In this document: one piece after another, positions 30,382 to 38,811 of the stretch
Layout of the letters: each line of letters starts with the position of its first letter
Position numbering within the stretch: the stretch's first letter is position 1
Source of the DNA: Methylobacteriaceae bacterium
GTDB lineage: Bacteria; Pseudomonadota; Alphaproteobacteria; Rhizobiales; Beijerinckiaceae
Assembly: GCA_020638135.1 (NCBI GenBank)
Contig: JACKJE010000021.1
Coordinates: forward strand, 1 to 52,974
Direction of reading: 5' to 3'
DNA: 52,974 bases
The notes under the pieces: generated by a model
Database searches by the model: none
Told to the model about the DNA's origin: nothing
What the model saw: only the letters and a program-made list of their open reading frames with translations
Program-made: the position numbers and the translations under genes

Positions 30382-30386
30382 TCGTC

Positions 30387-31754
30387 TCAGCCCTGCGCGA
30401 AACTCGGCGCGGGAATGCCGAAAATCTGCCGTTCGCCCTTCAGCATCCGCTTGACCGCGCTTGACGCCGTCACTTCGCCCTGGTTGGCGAAGGCCTCGTG
30501 GTTCTTCTCGATCTCGTCGAGGTTGTAGAGATAGTTGACCATCACGCCGCCGGATTCCTTCAGGCCTTTGCGCGACAGGTCGCCCATCCAGTTGATGCGC
30601 TCCAGCCGCGCGCCATTGCCGAGATGGAAGCGCGCGACGGGATCGACGACACGGCCGTTCGGCAGCCGCGCCTTCAGGAAATAATGGGCCGCCAGCGGTT
30701 CGATGAGCTTGCGCAGCCGCTCGGCCTGTTCGGGCTGGGTCGTCCAGGCGGGATCGTCCAGCGAGGCGATGAGCGGCAGGGCCTCGGGATCGATCGGCGC
30801 GTCCTCGGCGCCGGCGAGCCAGGCGCGGAAACCGGGGACCGGCGACAGCGTGACGAATGTCTCGACGCGCGGCAGCTCGCGCCGCAATTCCTCGACCACC
30901 TGTTTGATCAGGAAATTGCCGAAAGTAACGCCGGCGAGCCCCTTCTGGCAGTTGGAGATGGAATAGAAGACGGCGGTGCGCGCCTGCTCCGGCGGCACGG
31001 TCGACCGCTCGTGCGCCAGCAGCGGCGCGATCGCGCCGGGAATCTGCTCGACCAGCGCGACCTCGACGAAGATCAGCGGCTCGTCCGTCAGCGCGGGATG
31101 GAAGAAGGCGTAGCAGCGCCGGTCGGGCGGATCGATGCGGCGGCGCAGGTCGTTCCAGTCGTGGATTTCGTGCACGGCCTCGTAGCGGATGATCCGTTCG
31201 AGCACGCTCGCCGGCGTCGACCAGTCGATTCGCCGCAGCACGAGAAAGCCGCGGTTGAACCACGAGGCGAAGAGATGCGCGAAATCCTTGTCGACCGGCG
31301 CCAGCGCCCTGTTGGCGCGCATCTCGGCCAGCAGCTCGGCGCGCATGTCGACCAGCGCCGCCGTGCCGCCAGGCGCGCGATTGAGGCGCCGGAACAATTC
31401 GAGACGACGCGGCTCGGACGCATAGTGCAGGTCGGCCGCGGCGCGGTCGTTGGGTTCCGCCTTCCACTTGTCCATGGCCCTGGCGAGCTGCTCGTGATCG
31501 GGGCCGAAGTCATCGGCGAGCGCTGCAAAAAAACCGCGGCGCGCCTCGGCGTCGAGCGTGCGGTAGCGCGACAGCACTTCAGCCGCGATGGCGACGCCCG
31601 TCGCCTCGCCGCGCCCGGTCAGCAGCGCGCGGCAGAGGTCGATCAGGCTGCTGGCCTGGCCGGCCGCGTCCTGCGGCCAGCTTTTCAATCGCAGCAGTCC
31701 GCGTCCCCTCTCGGCGATGGTGGACAGCAGATCGGAGAAGAAGGCGTTCGGCAT
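30387..31754 (-). CDS. matA: Malonyl-CoA decarboxylase
   Basis: A 455-residue malonyl-CoA decarboxylase, converting malonyl-CoA to acetyl-CoA and CO2. An N-terminal helical domain (about 1-190) is followed by the acetyltransferase-like catalytic domain. Key blocks are RRCYAFFHPALTDEPLIFVEVAL (conserved substrate-binding and catalytic region), SISNCQKGLAGVTFGNFLIKQV with the active-site serine region, LSPVPGFRAWL, and the late VARFHLGNGARLERINWMGD. Start choice is ATG 31754 (MPNAFFSDLL), matching relatives; a further in-frame ATG exists at 31796. With matB downstream it forms a malonate-to-acetyl-CoA route. Confidence 0.92.
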   Translation of the reverse strand: MPNAFFSDLLSTIAERGRGLLRLKSWPQDAAGQASSLIDLCRALLTGRGEATGVAIAAEVLSRYRTLDAEARRGFFAALADDFGPDHEQLARAMDKWKAEPNDRAAADLHYASEPRRLELFRRLNRAPGGTAALVDMRAELLAEMRANRALAPVDKDFAHLFASWFNRGFLVLRRIDWSTPASVLERIIRYEAVHEIHDWNDLRRRIDPPDRRCYAFFHPALTDEPLIFVEVALVEQIPGAIAPLLAHERSTVPPEQARTAVFYSISNCQKGLAGVTFGNFLIKQVVEELRRELPRVETFVTLSPVPGFRAWLAGAEDAPIDPEALPLIASLDDPAWTTQPEQAERLRKLIEPLAAHYFLKARLPNGRVVDPVARFHLGNGARLERINWMGDLSRKGLKESGGVMVNYLYNLDEIEKNHEAFANQGEVTASSAVKRMLKGERQIFGIPAPSFAQG

Positions 31755-31876
31755 GCCGTTACTATACAGCCGATTGTGGCGATGCCACGCATGCACGTCG
31801 AACGATATGGTTCACCGTTACGTCACGACGGCATGCGACAACGTCCCCGGCCGAACAAGCGATCAGCGGCGCGGCT

Positions 31877-33106
31877 TCAATCGCTCGACAGGATCGCGTT
31901 GCGCACGAGCGGATAGATCTGCGCTTCCCACTTCTTGCCGGCGAAGACGCCGTAATGGCCGACGCCCGGCTGCAGATGGTGGCGCTTGCGGAACGGCTTG
32001 AGGCTCGAACACAGGTCGTGCGCGGCAAGCGTCTGGCCGACAGAGCAAATGTCGTCGCGCTCGCCTTCGACCGTCAGCAGCGTGGTCTTGCGGATCGCCT
32101 TCGGATTGACCGTGCGGCCCTTGTACTGCAGTTGTCCTCTGGCCAGCGCGTAATCCTGGAACACCAGCTTCACCGTCTCGATGTAGAATTCCGCGGTCAG
32201 GTCGAGGACTGCAAAATATTCGTCGTAAAAATCCTTCGTCTGGTTGGCCTTCTCCATCTCGCCGGCGGCCAGAGAATTATAGAGTTCGACATGCGCCTTC
32301 ACATGCCTGTCGAGATTCATCGACATAAAGGCGGTCAGCTGCATGAAGCCGGGATAGACGAGACGTCCGCCGCCCTTGAAGCGGCCGGGCACGAGGGCGA
32401 TCAGGTTCTTCTCGAACCATTCGATCGGCCGCGTCGTCGCCAGATGATTGACCTTGGTCGGATTGAGACGGCAGTCGATCGGTCCGGCCATCAGGGTCAG
32501 GCTGGCGGGCGTCGCCGGATTGTTGTCCTCCGCCATGATCGCGGTGGCGGCGAGCGCCTGGACGCAGGGCTGGCAGACGGCGACGATATGAACGGGCGGC
32601 CCGAGCTTCTCGAGAAACTCGATGACATGGCCGATATAGCCGTCCATGCCGAATTCGCCCGCCGACAGCGGCACGTCTCGGGCGTTGTGCCAGTCCGTGA
32701 TGTAGACGTCATTGTCGGTCAGCAGGGTCTGCACGGTGTTGCGCAGCAGCGTCGCAAAATGGCCCGAAAGCGGAGCGACGATCAACACCTTGGGTTGTGC
32801 AACGTCCGTGTCCTTGCGGAAGCGCAGCAGCGAGCCGAACGGCGTCGAATGGACGACCTCCTCGGTCACGTGCACGTCGCGATTGCCGGCCCTGACCGAG
32901 TCGATCCGGTAGGGCGGGCGATGATGGGTGAGACGCGCGCGCGTCATCAGCTCGTAGGCGGCCGACACGTTGCCGAGGAAGGGAAGCCCGGCGCGGCGCA
33001 GCCACGAATTTTCGAGCACGTCCAGCGCCGACTGGGCGAACACCCGAAACGGATCGATCAGGTCGTCCTGCGCCTGATAGGCGTAATACATCATGCGCTG
33101 CAACAT
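31877..33106 (-). CDS. phaZ: Intracellular polyhydroxyalkanoate (PHB) depolymerase
   Basis: A 409-residue intracellular PHB depolymerase that mobilises stored polymer. The alpha/beta-hydrolase nucleophile lies in VAVCQPC (cysteine 178), the cysteine-type box of the Ralstonia PhaZa1 group; the late histidine is in LQPGVGHYGVFAG. The opening MLQRMMYYAYQAQDDLIDPFR is typical of the family. There is no signal peptide, as expected for granule-bound cytoplasmic enzymes. It implies that the organism stores PHB. It follows the malonate genes on the same strand and is divergent from the GST. Confidence 0.94.
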   Translation of the reverse strand: MLQRMMYYAYQAQDDLIDPFRVFAQSALDVLENSWLRRAGLPFLGNVSAAYELMTRARLTHHRPPYRIDSVRAGNRDVHVTEEVVHSTPFGSLLRFRKDTDVAQPKVLIVAPLSGHFATLLRNTVQTLLTDNDVYITDWHNARDVPLSAGEFGMDGYIGHVIEFLEKLGPPVHIVAVCQPCVQALAATAIMAEDNNPATPASLTLMAGPIDCRLNPTKVNHLATTRPIEWFEKNLIALVPGRFKGGGRLVYPGFMQLTAFMSMNLDRHVKAHVELYNSLAAGEMEKANQTKDFYDEYFAVLDLTAEFYIETVKLVFQDYALARGQLQYKGRTVNPKAIRKTTLLTVEGERDDICSVGQTLAAHDLCSSLKPFRKRHHLQPGVGHYGVFAGKKWEAQIYPLVRNAILSSD

Positions 33107-33370
33107 GGACCCCGCATTCGACCGACCGGTCGCGCCTCTCCCTCAAAGCGCCCTGACATGCTGCCATGCTAAGTTGGTGCAATGCAACGGGCGATACGAC
33201 TTTCGGCCCGTATCGTTTGTGATTTGGGACAAAGCGGCGAACGGGCGGTAAAGAGACAACACTTGCCTGTGGATAGGGCCGACTGCCCGCAACATGGGCA
33301 AACCGCGCCGCCAAAGCTGATTCCGCGTTGCGAAAACGCGTGTTAGGGTGCCCCCGAGTGGAGGAATGCG

Positions 33371-34027
33371 ATGCCAAAAGGCGTTTTGACGATCACGAGC
33401 CGCAACTATTCGTCCTGGTCGCTGCGCGGGTGGCTGATCTGCAAGGCTTCAGGCATTAATTTCGAGGTCAAGACCGTCGGGGCGGACGATCCGGACGCGC
33501 GCGCCGAACTGCTGCACCTCTCGCCGTCCTTCCTCACGCCCAAGCTGGAATATGACGGCATCGAGGTCTGGGACGTCCTCGCGATCGCGGAATTCCTCAA
33601 CGAAATCAAGCCGAAGGCGAAGCTCTTGCCGGACGACCGCGCCACCCGGGCCCATTGCCGGGCCGTCAGCGGCGAGATGCATCAGGGCTTCGTCAACCTG
33701 CGGTCGGCCTTGCCGATGAACATCAAGGGTCACTATCCGGGCTTCAAGGTCTGGCAGGGCGCCCAGACCGACATCGACCGTGTGCTGGCGATCTGGCGCG
33801 GCTGCTTCACCGCCTACGGCGGCCCGTTCCTGTTCGGGGCGACCCATTCGATCGCCGATTCCATGTACGCGCCGGTCTGCTCGCGCTTCAAGACCTACGA
33901 CGTCAAGCTCGACGCCCAATGCGCCGCCTACCGGGATATGATCCTCGAGCGTCGCGGCATGCAGGAATGGGCCGCCGCGGCGCGGGAAGAGCCGGAAGAG
34001 CTGGAAGAGCTCGACGTCGAGTTCTGA
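33371..34027 (+). CDS. Glutathione S-transferase family protein
   Basis: A 218-residue GST with an N-terminal thioredoxin-like domain (LTITSRNYSSWSLRGWLICKASG, SPSFLTPKLEYDG, WDVLAIAEFLNE) and a helical C-terminal domain containing FLFGATHSIADSMYAPVCSRF. The serine/tyrosine cluster near residues 11-16 would contact glutathione. It resembles the YfcF/zeta-like bacterial group; the substrate is unknown. GGAGG lies a few bases before the ATG. The stop directly abuts the AT-rich island. Confidence 0.9.
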   Translation: MPKGVLTITSRNYSSWSLRGWLICKASGINFEVKTVGADDPDARAELLHLSPSFLTPKLEYDGIEVWDVLAIAEFLNEIKPKAKLLPDDRATRAHCRAVSGEMHQGFVNLRSALPMNIKGHYPGFKVWQGAQTDIDRVLAIWRGCFTAYGGPFLFGATHSIADSMYAPVCSRFKTYDVKLDAQCAAYRDMILERRGMQEWAAAAREEPEELEELDVEF

Positions 34028-34029
34028 GG

Positions 34030-34536
34030 CTAAAGTTGTTGTAATACCGCTAGTAACGTTGCTTCGAGCCGCAGCAAAAGGCGAGCGATCAGCCTATGCT
34101 GATTTATTGCCCAACTAGGGGCTTGATATTGTGTCTGACGTGAAATCTGCGCGACAATGTTCGTATGCGCGAAGGTGCAACGATATCTCCACAATGTGCC
34201 AAGTAATGATTTTAATTGATCTAAATCACCCGGAAAATTCATCTCAAATTCTTTTTCGATGCGCCTGACCAAAAATTCGCCGTATATGCGCAAGAACATC
34301 GATCTAATATGTTCGTTATAGTTAAATCCATTAGTTCTATCGATGATATTTTCTTGAACCCATGCATTATCATTTATTGACGCGACGTTAGCTTGCATAA
34401 TTATTCTGTCTATCTCTCCTTCAATCCAGCCGCATAATTCAAGTGTGGCTAATTTTGATAGGAGCTTAGTTCGCTCTTGTCCTTGCGACGGCTCATTATA
34501 CCAATTCTGCAATTGCGTCAGCGTCGACTGAACCAT
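34030..34536 (-). CDS. HEPN-domain protein (putative RNase effector)
   Basis: A 168-residue, mostly helical protein. The motif LWRYRCTFAHTN contains R119-X4-H124, the active-site signature of HEPN RNases, followed by a long C-terminal helix. The N-terminal WIEGEIDRII helix also fits HEPN proteins of the MAE_28990/RiboL-PSP type, though I cannot choose between these. HEPN proteins are common RNA-cleaving toxins in defence and toxin-antitoxin systems. ATG 34536 is preceded by TAAGG at good spacing and lies 9 bases after the DUF262 stop, so the two are co-translated. Base composition is strongly AT-rich against its surroundings, suggesting transfer. Confidence 0.7.
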   Translation of the reverse strand: MVQSTLTQLQNWYNEPSQGQERTKLLSKLATLELCGWIEGEIDRIIMQANVASINDNAWVQENIIDRTNGFNYNEHIRSMFLRIYGEFLVRRIEKEFEMNFPGDLDQLKSLLGTLWRYRCTFAHTNIVAQISRQTQYQAPSWAINQHRLIARLLLRLEATLLAVLQQL

Positions 34537-34545
34537 TGTCTAGCC

Positions 34546-35628
34546 TTATCGAAATGCAGATATCGCTTCGGAAAGCCGCCTTTTTACGTTCTCTGCACTA
34601 GTTATGGCGTATCGAACTCCCTCAGAGAAAGTCGCTTGAGATTTCAGTTCAAAATATTTTTGTGTAAGCTCGCCCACTCGGGCAGGAGTTATTTTTTCGG
34701 AATTTACATACAGACCAACCAAGACTGACTCAATGAGAGATAGCGGTAGTTTGAATTTACTTGCGTCGGCAGCAAGAATCTCACTTGCTGCAGCGGCGAC
34801 TATGGATAAGCGGTCGAACGTAGCGCCGAGCGCATGATCGTCCGTTTTAGTTCTGCTAAACATATATTCGTTTAGAAATCTGGCAAGATTGCCGTCATAA
34901 TCGTCTAACCAATCACCGAAAGCCATAGTTCTTAAAAGAATTTCAGCCGAGCGGAATCGATCAGTCTTGCCGTAAATACGACGCCTGACACGAGACCACC
35001 CGGAGTTATGCTGGTCAAACCATTTTAGGCGATCATTAAACGGGCCATTATATATGCAGTTCCGTATTTCTTGGTTGTTAAGTCGTACGCCGCCAGAATT
35101 CAGGCGATGAAAAATTGTGAAAAGATAACGCATGTGGTCAGATTGTGAGTAGTCGCATCTAATAACTGTTACCGGTATTGAAACATCTTGAACTATAGAA
35201 AAAAGACGCTGGCCAGTCTCGTCGGAATTGCGAATTTGGCTCGGCGTCGAATTGCGAAGTCGTGGATGTATATCAGGGAGATTGCTTAGTTTCCAATTTT
35301 CATTGGTGAGGAAGTTGATTATTGAACTCATCCGTTGTAGACCGTCAATCACCTTCCACTTTTGCGATTTATAGTCTAAGCTAAAGCACATGCTTGGGAT
35401 GGGAAGTTGCTTCACTAACGAGTCAATGAAGCGCGTTTGTTCATCCAACTTCCACACAACATCTCTTTGAAAATCAGGTTGTATTTCTAACTTTCCAGTT
35501 TCGTGCAGCCGAACTAAATCCGCACATGAGCGCAATTCGTTGTAAGAAACGATATCCGCAGGCGGGACCGGCTCCTCATCATCCACGATGTCGAAAGAGC
35601 GCTCGGCTTCATTATTCGAAATCGACAT
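34546..35628 (-). CDS. DUF262 (ParB/GmrS-like) domain protein
   Basis: A 360-residue protein with the DUF262 hallmarks: IQPDFQRDVVW (49-59), VIDGLQRMSSI (93-103, a variant of DGQQR) and IFHRLNSGGVRLNNQEIRN (172-190). DUF262 has a ParB/sulfiredoxin-like nucleotide-hydrolysing fold and forms the S part of the GmrSD modification-dependent restriction enzyme. The HNH (DUF1524) nuclease domain of GmrD is missing here; the C-terminal third is helical and unassigned. Its likely partner is the HEPN protein encoded 9 bases downstream. The frame opens at 35736, but ATG 35628 (MSISNNEAERSF) is preferred. Low GC marks it as acquired. Confidence 0.85.
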   Translation of the reverse strand: MSISNNEAERSFDIVDDEEPVPPADIVSYNELRSCADLVRLHETGKLEIQPDFQRDVVWKLDEQTRFIDSLVKQLPIPSMCFSLDYKSQKWKVIDGLQRMSSIINFLTNENWKLSNLPDIHPRLRNSTPSQIRNSDETGQRLFSIVQDVSIPVTVIRCDYSQSDHMRYLFTIFHRLNSGGVRLNNQEIRNCIYNGPFNDRLKWFDQHNSGWSRVRRRIYGKTDRFRSAEILLRTMAFGDWLDDYDGNLARFLNEYMFSRTKTDDHALGATFDRLSIVAAAASEILAADASKFKLPLSLIESVLVGLYVNSEKITPARVGELTQKYFELKSQATFSEGVRYAITSAENVKRRLSEAISAFR

Positions 35629-35742
35629 TTTCGTTTCGCGCTTTCGATTCCAGGATTCGTTTTCTGCTTCAGCGTAATTCCAGAATTCTCGAAGTTGCAA
35701 GGTTAGATTGTAAGTAGCGGGTGCCGTCGGGATCAATCCTCT

Positions 35743-37497
35743 TCACCACCCCACAGCCGCCGTCCCCCGCTGACGGCTGTCGGCCGCCCCCATCATCAGC
35801 CCCTCGAAAATCTGGATCGTCGCGACCGACCCCAGCGTCCCGCCGACGACCACGTTCTGCCCCTTGTCGCGCAAGAGCCGGATCGTATCGAGCGACAGGC
35901 CGCGCTCGACGCGCAATTCGTCCGGCAGCCATTGATGGTGGAAACGCGGGGCTTCCATGGCTTCCGCCGCGTTCATGCCGTGGTCGATCAGGTCGGAAAT
36001 CTGCTCCAGCACGGTCGTGATGATGCGCGGGCCCCCCGGAGAACCCGTGACGATCTCGGGTTTTCCGTCCTTCAGCACGATGGTCGGCGTCATCGAGGAC
36101 AGCGGGCGCTTCTTCGGCCCCGGCGCGTTGGCCTTGCCGCCGACCAGCCCGAAAGCGTTGGGCGCGCCCGGCTTGGCGGCGAAATCGTCGAGTTCGTTGT
36201 TGAGCAGCACGCCTGTGCCATCGGCCACAAGTCCGAGCCCATAGGAAAAATTGAGCGTATAGGTGTTGGCCACCGCATTGCCCTCGCGGTCCACCACCGA
36301 AAAGTGCGTCGTTTGGTCGCTCTCGTAGGGCGCGGGGTCGACATGCCCGATCTCGGCGGATGGCCGCGCCCGCTCGGTCGAAATTTCGGCGGCCAGTCGC
36401 GCCGCGTATTTTTTCGAGAGCAGGCCCGACAGCGGGATTTTCACGAAATCGGGGTCCGCCAGCCATTCCGCCCGGTCTGCGAAGGCGAGTTTCATGGCTT
36501 CCGTCATCACGTGGATGGTGGAAGCCGTCTGCGGCCCGGTCTCGCGAATCGGGAAATGTTCGAGAACATTCAAGAGTTCGATCAGATGCACGCCGCCGGA
36601 GGAGGGCGGCGGCATGGAGACGATCTCGTGGCCCCGGTACGTGCCGCGCACGACCTGCCGCTCGACCGGCGCATAGCCCTTCAGGTCGTCCGGCGTCATC
36701 AGTCCGCCCGCGCCACGTACGGCGGCGGCGATTTTCTGCGCTGTCTCGCCCTCGTAGAAGGCTCTCGGCCCGCCCGCTGCGATTCGCTCCAAAGTCGCGG
36801 CGAGATCGGCCTGGACCAGCTTTTCGCCCGGGCCAAACGGCGCGCCGTCGGGTTTGAGAAAAATCGCCCGGCTCGATGGCCAGCGCGCCAGCCGCCGCGC
36901 GCCCTGCGGCAGCGAATCGGCGAGATCGTCTTCCACGACCACGCCTTCGCGCGCCAGCCGGATCGCCGGCGCGATCAGTTCGGCGAGCGAAAACTTGCCC
37001 GATCCCCATTTTTCGCGCGCATGGGCGAGGCCGGCGACCGTCCCGGGAACGCCGACGCCGAGCCCGCTGTCGCGTGATTTCTGCGGGTCGGCTGCGCCGG
37101 TCGCGTCGAGAAACACGTCCGCGGTGGCCGCCGCCGGCGCGGTTTCGCGATAGTCGAGCGCGATATCGCGGTTTTCCCGGGCCAGATGCACGACCATGAA
37201 GCCGCCGCCCCCGAGATTTCCTGCGCGAGGCAGCGTGACGGCCAGCGCAAAGCCGGTCGCCACCGCCGCGTCCACGGCGTTTCCGCCGCGTTTGAGGACA
37301 TCGAGCCCGATTCGGGCGGCGATCTTCTCCTGCGCGACGACCATGCCGTTTCGCGCGAGAATCGGCAGGTTGCGGGCAATTCCCGCGATGATCGGCGGGG
37401 CGGGTTCGGCCTGCGCTGGCGGAACAAGCGTGAGCAGGGCCAGAACGGTCGCCGCGGTCACGCAGGCGTGACCCACTTTCGCATGGCTCGTTTGCAA
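35743..37497 (-). CDS. ggt: Gamma-glutamyltransferase
   Basis: A 584-residue periplasmic gamma-glutamyltransferase proenzyme that hydrolyses or transfers the glutamyl group of glutathione. A signal peptide (VTAATVLALLTLVPPAQAEP) is followed by the large-subunit region. The self-cleavage site lies at YESDQ/TTHFSVVD, with the nucleophile threonine at residue 396, and the small subunit contains PLSSMTPTIV and GSPGGPRIITTV. The start is a TTG at 37497, supported by GGAGAG about 10 bases before it and by the lack of an in-frame ATG. It is divergent from the cytidine deaminase operon and borders the AT-rich island. Confidence 0.93.
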   Translation of the reverse strand: MQTSHAKVGHACVTAATVLALLTLVPPAQAEPAPPIIAGIARNLPILARNGMVVAQEKIAARIGLDVLKRGGNAVDAAVATGFALAVTLPRAGNLGGGGFMVVHLARENRDIALDYRETAPAAATADVFLDATGAADPQKSRDSGLGVGVPGTVAGLAHAREKWGSGKFSLAELIAPAIRLAREGVVVEDDLADSLPQGARRLARWPSSRAIFLKPDGAPFGPGEKLVQADLAATLERIAAGGPRAFYEGETAQKIAAAVRGAGGLMTPDDLKGYAPVERQVVRGTYRGHEIVSMPPPSSGGVHLIELLNVLEHFPIRETGPQTASTIHVMTEAMKLAFADRAEWLADPDFVKIPLSGLLSKKYAARLAAEISTERARPSAEIGHVDPAPYESDQTTHFSVVDREGNAVANTYTLNFSYGLGLVADGTGVLLNNELDDFAAKPGAPNAFGLVGGKANAPGPKKRPLSSMTPTIVLKDGKPEIVTGSPGGPRIITTVLEQISDLIDHGMNAAEAMEAPRFHHQWLPDELRVERGLSLDTIRLLRDKGQNVVVGGTLGSVATIQIFEGLMMGAADSRQRGTAAVGW

Positions 37498-37576
37498 ATT
37501 CTTTGTCTCTCCCGGGCATCCTGCGGGGTCACGGATGTCCAGATGCTACACGCAGCAAGCGCAAATGGCGCGGTTC

Positions 37577-37999
37577 ATGAGCGCGCCTGACGACCTTCTC
37601 GCCGCGGCCCGGGCCGCGCGCGTCCATGCGCATGCGCCCTATTCGGGCTTTGCGGTCGGCGCCGCCGTGCGCGGCGCCTCGGGCCGGGTCTATGCCGGCT
37701 GCAACGTCGAGAACGCCGCCTATCCCGAAGGCCTGTGCGCCGAGGCATCCGCGATCGGCGCCTGCGTGACGGCCGGCGAGACACGCATCGTCGAGGCGCT
37801 CGTCGTCGCCGATTCGAAAATTCCCGTGACCCCCTGTGGCGCCTGCCGCCAGCGTCTCCGCGAATTCGCCGCCGACGAGGCGCCGGTCCACGCGGCGGAC
37901 GCCGATGGAATCGTCGCCACATATCCGCTCGGCTCGCTGCTGCCGCATTCCTTCGGCCCGAGCCACGTCACTCCTGCCAGCCGGAAGCCAGCCACATGA
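37577..37999 (+). CDS. cdd: Cytidine deaminase
   Basis: A small zinc enzyme that deaminates cytidine and deoxycytidine. The ligands are in GCNVENAAYPEGLCAEASAI (catalytic glutamate in CAE) and PCGACRQ, the homotetrameric type. About 140 residues with ATG 37577; in-frame ATGs at 37565 and 37535 are alternatives. The C-terminus (YPLGSLLPHSFGPSHV) is also typical. Its TGA overlaps the next ATG (ATGA, 37996-37999), coupling it to the purine phosphorylase. Confidence 0.92.
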   Translation: MSAPDDLLAAARAARVHAHAPYSGFAVGAAVRGASGRVYAGCNVENAAYPEGLCAEASAIGACVTAGETRIVEALVVADSKIPVTPCGACRQRLREFAADEAPVHAADADGIVATYPLGSLLPHSFGPSHVTPASRKPAT

Positions 38000-38811
38000 C
38001 AGAAGCAGTCGAACAGGCGGTGGAAATCATCAATTCGCGCGACGTCCTGTCGGTCGACGCGGCCATCATCCTCGGCGCCGGGCTCGGCGCGGTCGCCGAA
38101 GGCCTCGACGACCCGATCACGATTCCCTACGCGGATCTGCCGGGTTTCCCGCCGGGGCATTCCGAGCCTGACGGCGTGCTTGTCGTCGCCAATCATGACG
38201 GCATGAACGTCGCCTACATGCGCGGCCGCGCGGAATTCCACGAATCCGGCGATTCCGCCGCCATGGCCGTGCCGCTCGAGACGCTCGCCATGCTCGGCGC
38301 CACCAATTTCATTCTCACCGGCGGCGTCGGTTCCGTGCGCGGCGACATGCATCCCGGCAATCTCGTGCTGATCACCGACCACATCAACTTCGGCGGCATC
38401 AATCCGCTGATCGGCATGTCGGCGGACGGCGGCTATATCGCGCTGACCGAAGCCTACGATCCGAAACTGTTTCGGCGGCTCAAGCGCGCCACGCTTCATT
38501 GCGGCGTGCAGACGCATGAAGGCGTGATGATGTGGTTTTCCGGCCCGTCCTTCGAGACGCCCGCCGAAATCAAGATGGCGCGCACGCTCGGGGCGGATGT
38601 GGTGACGACCTCCATGGCGTCGGAAGTGATTCTCGCACGACGCCTCGGCGTCAATGTCGCCGCCGTCGGCGCGGTGACCTATTATGGCGCTGGCTTCCAG
38701 GGCGGCGCGCCGCGCCATGACCAGACGATCAAGCAGGCCCAGGCGGCCGCGATCGGAATGCGCCGCCTGTTGCGCGCCTTCCCGAAAACGCGTGAACTGA
38801 CGCCGGCCTGA
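37996..38811 (+). CDS. Purine-nucleoside phosphorylase family protein, unusual base-binding site
   Basis: A 271-residue trimeric-type nucleoside phosphorylase. The phosphate loop IILGAGLG, the VLTGGVGS-like strand (ILTGGVGSVRGDMHPG) and GPSFETPAEIKMARTLGAD with the base-contacting glutamate are conserved. Two usual specificity positions differ: the GMSTVPE block of known PNPs reads TTSMASE, and the TN of SLITN reads TY (GAVTYYGAG). It should cleave a nucleoside with phosphate, but the accepted base may not be hypoxanthine or guanine. It is coupled to cdd by ATGA and to deoA by TGATG. The open frame upstream of 37996 is a shadow of cdd. Confidence 0.85.
   Translation: MTEAVEQAVEIINSRDVLSVDAAIILGAGLGAVAEGLDDPITIPYADLPGFPPGHSEPDGVLVVANHDGMNVAYMRGRAEFHESGDSAAMAVPLETLAMLGATNFILTGGVGSVRGDMHPGNLVLITDHINFGGINPLIGMSADGGYIALTEAYDPKLFRRLKRATLHCGVQTHEGVMMWFSGPSFETPAEIKMARTLGADVVTTSMASEVILARRLGVNVAAVGAVTYYGAGFQGGAPRHDQTIKQAQAAAIGMRRLLRAFPKTRELTPA

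Noticed and set aside
34020..35745. Direct repeats or integrase marking the ends of the AT-rich island
   Set aside because: I found no duplicated target site, tRNA or recombinase at either edge; short similar strings near both ends (ACCGCTAGT and ACCCGCTACT when inverted) are too weak.
35669..37519. 616-residue open frame on the minus strand overlapping ggt
   Set aside because: It is an arginine/glycine-rich shadow in another frame of the well-supported gamma-glutamyltransferase, with no domain motifs.
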